From Mogibacterium sp. (GTDB lineage: Bacteria > Bacillota > Clostridia > Peptostreptococcales > Anaerovoracaceae), in the NCBI GenBank assembly GCA_017434685.1, contig JAFREV010000046.1:1-6964 (forward strand): a stretch of DNA of 6,964 bases. The letters are read 5' to 3'. A model generated the notes under the pieces. The model was not told the DNA's origin. It was given only the letters and a program-made list of their open reading frames with translations, and searched no databases. The position numbers were made by a program, and so were the translations under genes. Positions 5,710 through 6,964 of the stretch are shown here, one piece after another. The number at the start of each line of letters is the position of its first letter. The first letter of the stretch is position 1.

Positions 5710-6939
5710 ATGAGTAATCAAGAAATAAAATGTCCGAATTGCGGAAAAGTATTCCAGGTCGATGAAGGTGGATATGCTGCCATTCTTAAGCAAGTCCACG
5801 ATGCGGAGTTTGAAAAAGAATTACAAAGACTTGAGGACAGTATCGATAAAAAGAAGTCAGATGAGATTACGATTGCGACAATGGAGCAGGAGAAGTCTTT
5901 TGCTGAGCAAATGAAGGAAAAGGATTCTTTACTTGCTGAAAAGGACAGAGAAATTGATCGACTGACATCGCAAATCGAAAAAGCTGACACCGAAAAGGAA
6001 CTTGCTATCACTTCGGCTATTCAAGAGAAGGAACAGACTTTATTTCAAAAGGAAGCAGAAATCGACAAGCTGAAAAATACTATATCTTTAAAGGAAAAAG
6101 ATGTCGAAATCAAAGAAAAGAACCTTCTTGAAAGACACAAGGATGAGCTCAGAATACGCGATGAAGAAATAGAAAGACTGAAAGATTTCAAAGCCAAGTT
6201 ATCAACAAAGATGGTGGGCGAGAGTCTGGAGCAGCATTGTCAGTCTCAGTTCAATCAATTCAGAATGGCTGCCTTCCCAAATGCTTACTTTGAAAAGGAT
6301 AATGACAGCAGAAGCGGCAGCAAGGGAGATTTCATCTTCAGGGAATCGTCAGAGGACACCGAGTTCATATCCATTATGTTTGAGATGAAGACAGAGATGG
6401 ATACAACGGACAGAAAGCATAAAAACGAAGATTTCTTCAAGGAACTGGATAAAGACCGCAACGAGAAGAACTGCGAATATGCGGTCCTGGTAACGACGCT
6501 CGAAATGGATAGCGATTTGTATAACAGCGGCATAGTTGATGTATCATACAGATATCCTAAGATGTTTGTAGTGCGCCCGCAGTTTTTCATTCCAATCATT
6601 TCGCTTCTCAGAAACGCTGCTCTTAACTCTCTGGAGTATAAGAAGAAACTCGAAGATATACAAAGGCAGCAGCTCGATATTTACAATTTCGAACAGAATC
6701 TTGAGACATTTAAGAACGGATTTGCATACAGCTTCGAGCAAGCAAACAAGCGCTTTTCGGAAGCTATCAAGGGCATAGATAACGCCATTGATGCACTGAC
6801 GAAGATAAGAGAAAAACTCGTCACATCGGGCAATCATCTGAACGCTGCCAACAACAAGTTGGATGCGGTCAGCATAAAGAAGCTGACGAATAATGCGCCA
6901 TCTGTAAGGGAAATGTTTGAAGAAATAAAATCGGAATAG
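5710..6939 (+). CDS. DUF2130 family protein with a PD-(D/E)XK nuclease-like core
   Basis: Protein of 409 residues from ATG 5710. The N-terminus carries CPNCG (C8, C11), a single zinc-knuckle half. Residues 22-165 are a long Glu/Lys-rich heptad-type coiled coil. The conserved domain begins at KMVGESLEQHCQ (168-178) and holds E171, D207 in GSKGDFIFRE, and E225-x-K227 in IMFEMKTEMD, the spacing and residue pattern of a PD-(D/E)XK nuclease site. It is followed by YAVLVTTLE (257-265) and YPKMFVVRPQFFIPIISLLR (282-301). A second helical region spans 305-385. I recognise this as the DUF2130 family; the nuclease fold is inference from the motif pattern, and the substrate and role are unknown. Base composition is lower in G/C than rluB (24 of 60 at 5881-5940 against 37 of 60 at 5101-5160), which may mean acquisition. 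It is cytoplasmic: no signal or membrane segment. Confidence 0.85.
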   Translation: MSNQEIKCPNCGKVFQVDEGGYAAILKQVHDAEFEKELQRLEDSIDKKKSDEITIATMEQEKSFAEQMKEKDSLLAEKDREIDRLTSQIEKADTEKELAITSAIQEKEQTLFQKEAEIDKLKNTISLKEKDVEIKEKNLLERHKDELRIRDEEIERLKDFKAKLSTKMVGESLEQHCQSQFNQFRMAAFPNAYFEKDNDSRSGSKGDFIFRESSEDTEFISIMFEMKTEMDTTDRKHKNEDFFKELDKDRNEKNCEYAVLVTTLEMDSDLYNSGIVDVSYRYPKMFVVRPQFFIPIISLLRNAALNSLEYKKKLEDIQRQQLDIYNFEQNLETFKNGFAYSFEQANKRFSEAIKGIDNAIDALTKIREKLVTSGNHLNAANNKLDAVSIKKLTNNAPSVREMFEEIKSE

Positions 6940-6964
6940 ATGAAGAAAAGGACGGGTTCATACC
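6940..6964 (+). CDS. Possible start of a further gene, cut by the window edge
   Basis: ATG 6940 follows directly on the TAG of the DUF2130 gene and reads MKKRTGSY before the window ends. Only a weak GGA (6933-6935) precedes it. The immediate stop-start junction would fit a coupled operon gene, but eight codons are too few to identify it or to be sure it is real. Confidence 0.3.

Noticed and set aside
4915..5799. Long minus-strand reading frame of 294 codons opposite rluB
   Set aside because: It lies almost wholly antisense to rluB, whose motifs are intact. Its translation is Cys/Ser/Leu-rich with no domain, and it is a codon-bias shadow.

Overview
The window is a compact, all-plus-strand stretch of a low-to-mid GC Gram-positive genome. 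The linked truA-scpA-scpB-rluB order, the short A24 prepilin peptidase, and a secreted protein with 'ATCTEKG...C..CG' repeats and a lysine-rich tail all point to an anaerobic member of the Clostridia. Something near the Anaerovoracaceae / Eubacteriales Family XIII is my guess, from family resemblance only.

Layout. (1) 11-772: a membrane prepilin peptidase, with its start possibly beyond the left edge. (2) 773-897: intergenic, with a perfect TATAAT box and an inverted repeat CAGAAT-N8-ATTCTG where a -35 box would sit. (3) 898-2277: a secreted, probably cell-envelope protein with signal peptide, beta-rich N-terminal part, two Cys-type repeats, an Ala/Lys linker and a very basic C-terminal domain. 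(4) 2278-2437: a clear intrinsic terminator, then a promoter whose predicted start site falls on the truA ATG. (5) 2438-5556: housekeeping operon truA, scpA, scpB, rluB (tRNA pseudouridylation, condensin accessory subunits, 23S rRNA pseudouridylation). (6) 5559-5690: an uncatalogued 43-codon ORF with one CxxC pair. (7) 5710-6939: a DUF2130-type protein with one CxxC pair, a long coiled coil and a PD-(D/E)XK-like E...D...ExK pattern. (8) From 6940: possibly the first codons of another gene.

How it works together. truA through the DUF2130 gene run in one direction with short gaps or overlaps and no visible terminator, so they probably form one transcript from the promoter at 2404-2431. ScpA and ScpB form a complex with SMC, which is not in the window. 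TruA and RluB modify tRNA and rRNA. The last two ORFs are the accessory-looking part, with lower GC in spot counts.

I found no tRNA, rRNA, CRISPR array, IS element or phage gene, and nothing that clearly amounts to a new system. The points most worth a second look are: a four-unit 36-nt repeat in the scpB tail where an apparent GAA-to-TAA change shortens ScpB by 28 codons; a likely leaderless truA mRNA; the CxxC micro-ORF next to the nuclease-like DUF2130 gene; and the inverted repeat in front of the secreted-protein gene.
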